The notes under the pieces: generated by a model | The model's input: the letters and a program-made list of their open reading frames with translations, nothing else | Database searches by the model: none | What the model was told of the DNA's origin: nothing | Program-made: the position numbers and the translations under genes | Assembly (NCBI GenBank): GCA_027070385.1 | Contig: JALXDW010000229.1 | Coordinates: forward strand, 1 to 6,085 | DNA from: Chromatiales bacterium | GTDB taxonomy: Bacteria > Pseudomonadota > Gammaproteobacteria > UBA6429 > Thiohalophilaceae | Length of the DNA stretch: 6,085 nucleotides | Direction: 5' to 3' | In this document: piece by piece, positions 5,600 through 6,085 of the stretch | Layout: each line of letters opens with the position of its first letter | Position numbering within the stretch: the first letter of the stretch is position 1

Positions 5600-6085
5600 A
5601 TGCAGACCGTGTTTACTGATACTCGAATACTTATCTTTACAAAATTGCCACTTCCGGGAAAATGTAAATCACGGTTGATAGAAGTACTGGGTAAAAACGG
5701 GGCTGCAAACTTACAGGCAAAGCTGGTAAAAAAAATCATAATGGATTTATCCGGTTTTAATTTATGTCCTTTTGAAATATGGCAGAGTGAACCGGGGGAT
5801 TATTTTTCACAATGGCTGTATAAACGGAATATAAAAATTCCAGTTCATTTCCAGCAAGGCAAGGATTTGGGGATGCGCATGGTAAATGCGATTGAGCAAA
5901 CGCTACGGGAAGTTTCAAATGTAATTATTATCGGCTCTGATTGTTTGCTTTATTCCTATGACTATCTGGCAACGGCAATAACACGTCTGCAGAATAATGA
6001 TGTTGTCATTGGTCCGGCAACCGATGGTGGCTATGTACTTATTGGCATGCAACAAGTTTTTCCTATGCTTTTTGATGGAATACAC
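5600..6085 (+). CDS. DUF2064-type glycosyltransferase (TIGR04282 type), 3' end cut off
   Basis: The first 162 codons run off the right edge with no stop. The ATG lies one base after the preceding stop codon, with no Shine-Dalgarno sequence, which suggests translational coupling. The protein fits the DUF2064 family, related to cofactor nucleotidyltransferases with a GT-A-like fold. Visible are ILIFTKLPLPGKCKSRL (10-26, the nucleotide-binding PGxxKTRL-like loop), QQGKDLGMRM (85-94), VIIIGSDC (108-115) and GPATDGGYVLIG (138-149). These are characteristic of TIGR04282, which pairs with TIGR04283 in arsenosugar clusters. Its glycosyltransferase role is assigned mainly from association. The usual length is a little over 200 residues, so perhaps 40-50 codons are missing. 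Within the family pattern, KSRL replaces the common KTRL and GSDCL the common GTDCP, both mild changes. Confidence 0.9.
   Translation, partial: MQTVFTDTRILIFTKLPLPGKCKSRLIEVLGKNGAANLQAKLVKKIIMDLSGFNLCPFEIWQSEPGDYFSQWLYKRNIKIPVHFQQGKDLGMRMVNAIEQTLREVSNVIIIGSDCLLYSYDYLATAITRLQNNDVVIGPATDGGYVLIGMQQVFPMLFDGIH

Overview
The window looks like chromosomal DNA of an AT-rich gammaproteobacterium. The best taxonomic clue is a 219-residue RluA that keeps the E. coli length and catalytic position, including the motif DWPNRPKQKV. The genus cannot be told from the sequence. There is no sign of phage, insertion sequence, CRISPR array, rRNA or tRNA. Nearly all of the window is coding, and no stretch of 300 bases lacks a gene.

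Layout. (1) A plus-strand gene at 64-810 encodes a lipoprotein with an alpha/beta-hydrolase fold. It faces the next unit tail to tail across a 59-base gap with no convincing terminator. (2) A minus-strand unit of four tightly packed genes reads leftward from about 2611 to 870: a small membrane protein, a small CxxC protein, a conserved hypothetical protein that overlaps it by 4 bases, and rluA. (3) A divergent control region lies at 2612-2772. It holds a perfect minus-strand -10 box bracketed by a 10-bp inverted repeat, and a separate GC-rich dyad just before the plus-strand unit. (4) A plus-strand unit starts at 2773 and runs off the right edge: a radical SAM enzyme (ArsS), an arsenite methyltransferase (ArsM), a family-2 glycosyltransferase and the first 162 codons of a DUF2064-type glycosyltransferase.

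How the genes fit together. The right half is a recognisable arsenosugar biosynthesis cluster. In the known scheme ArsM methylates As(III) with S-adenosylmethionine, and ArsS joins the dimethylated arsenic to the 5'-deoxyadenosyl group of S-adenosylmethionine. The two glycosyltransferase families that accompany arsM-arsS in many bacteria are thought to act on the resulting sugar, but their acceptors are not established. The four divergent genes have no proven link to arsenic. Their head-to-head position and possible shared operator make co-regulation worth testing. No arsR, arsC, arsB or acr3 gene is visible here.
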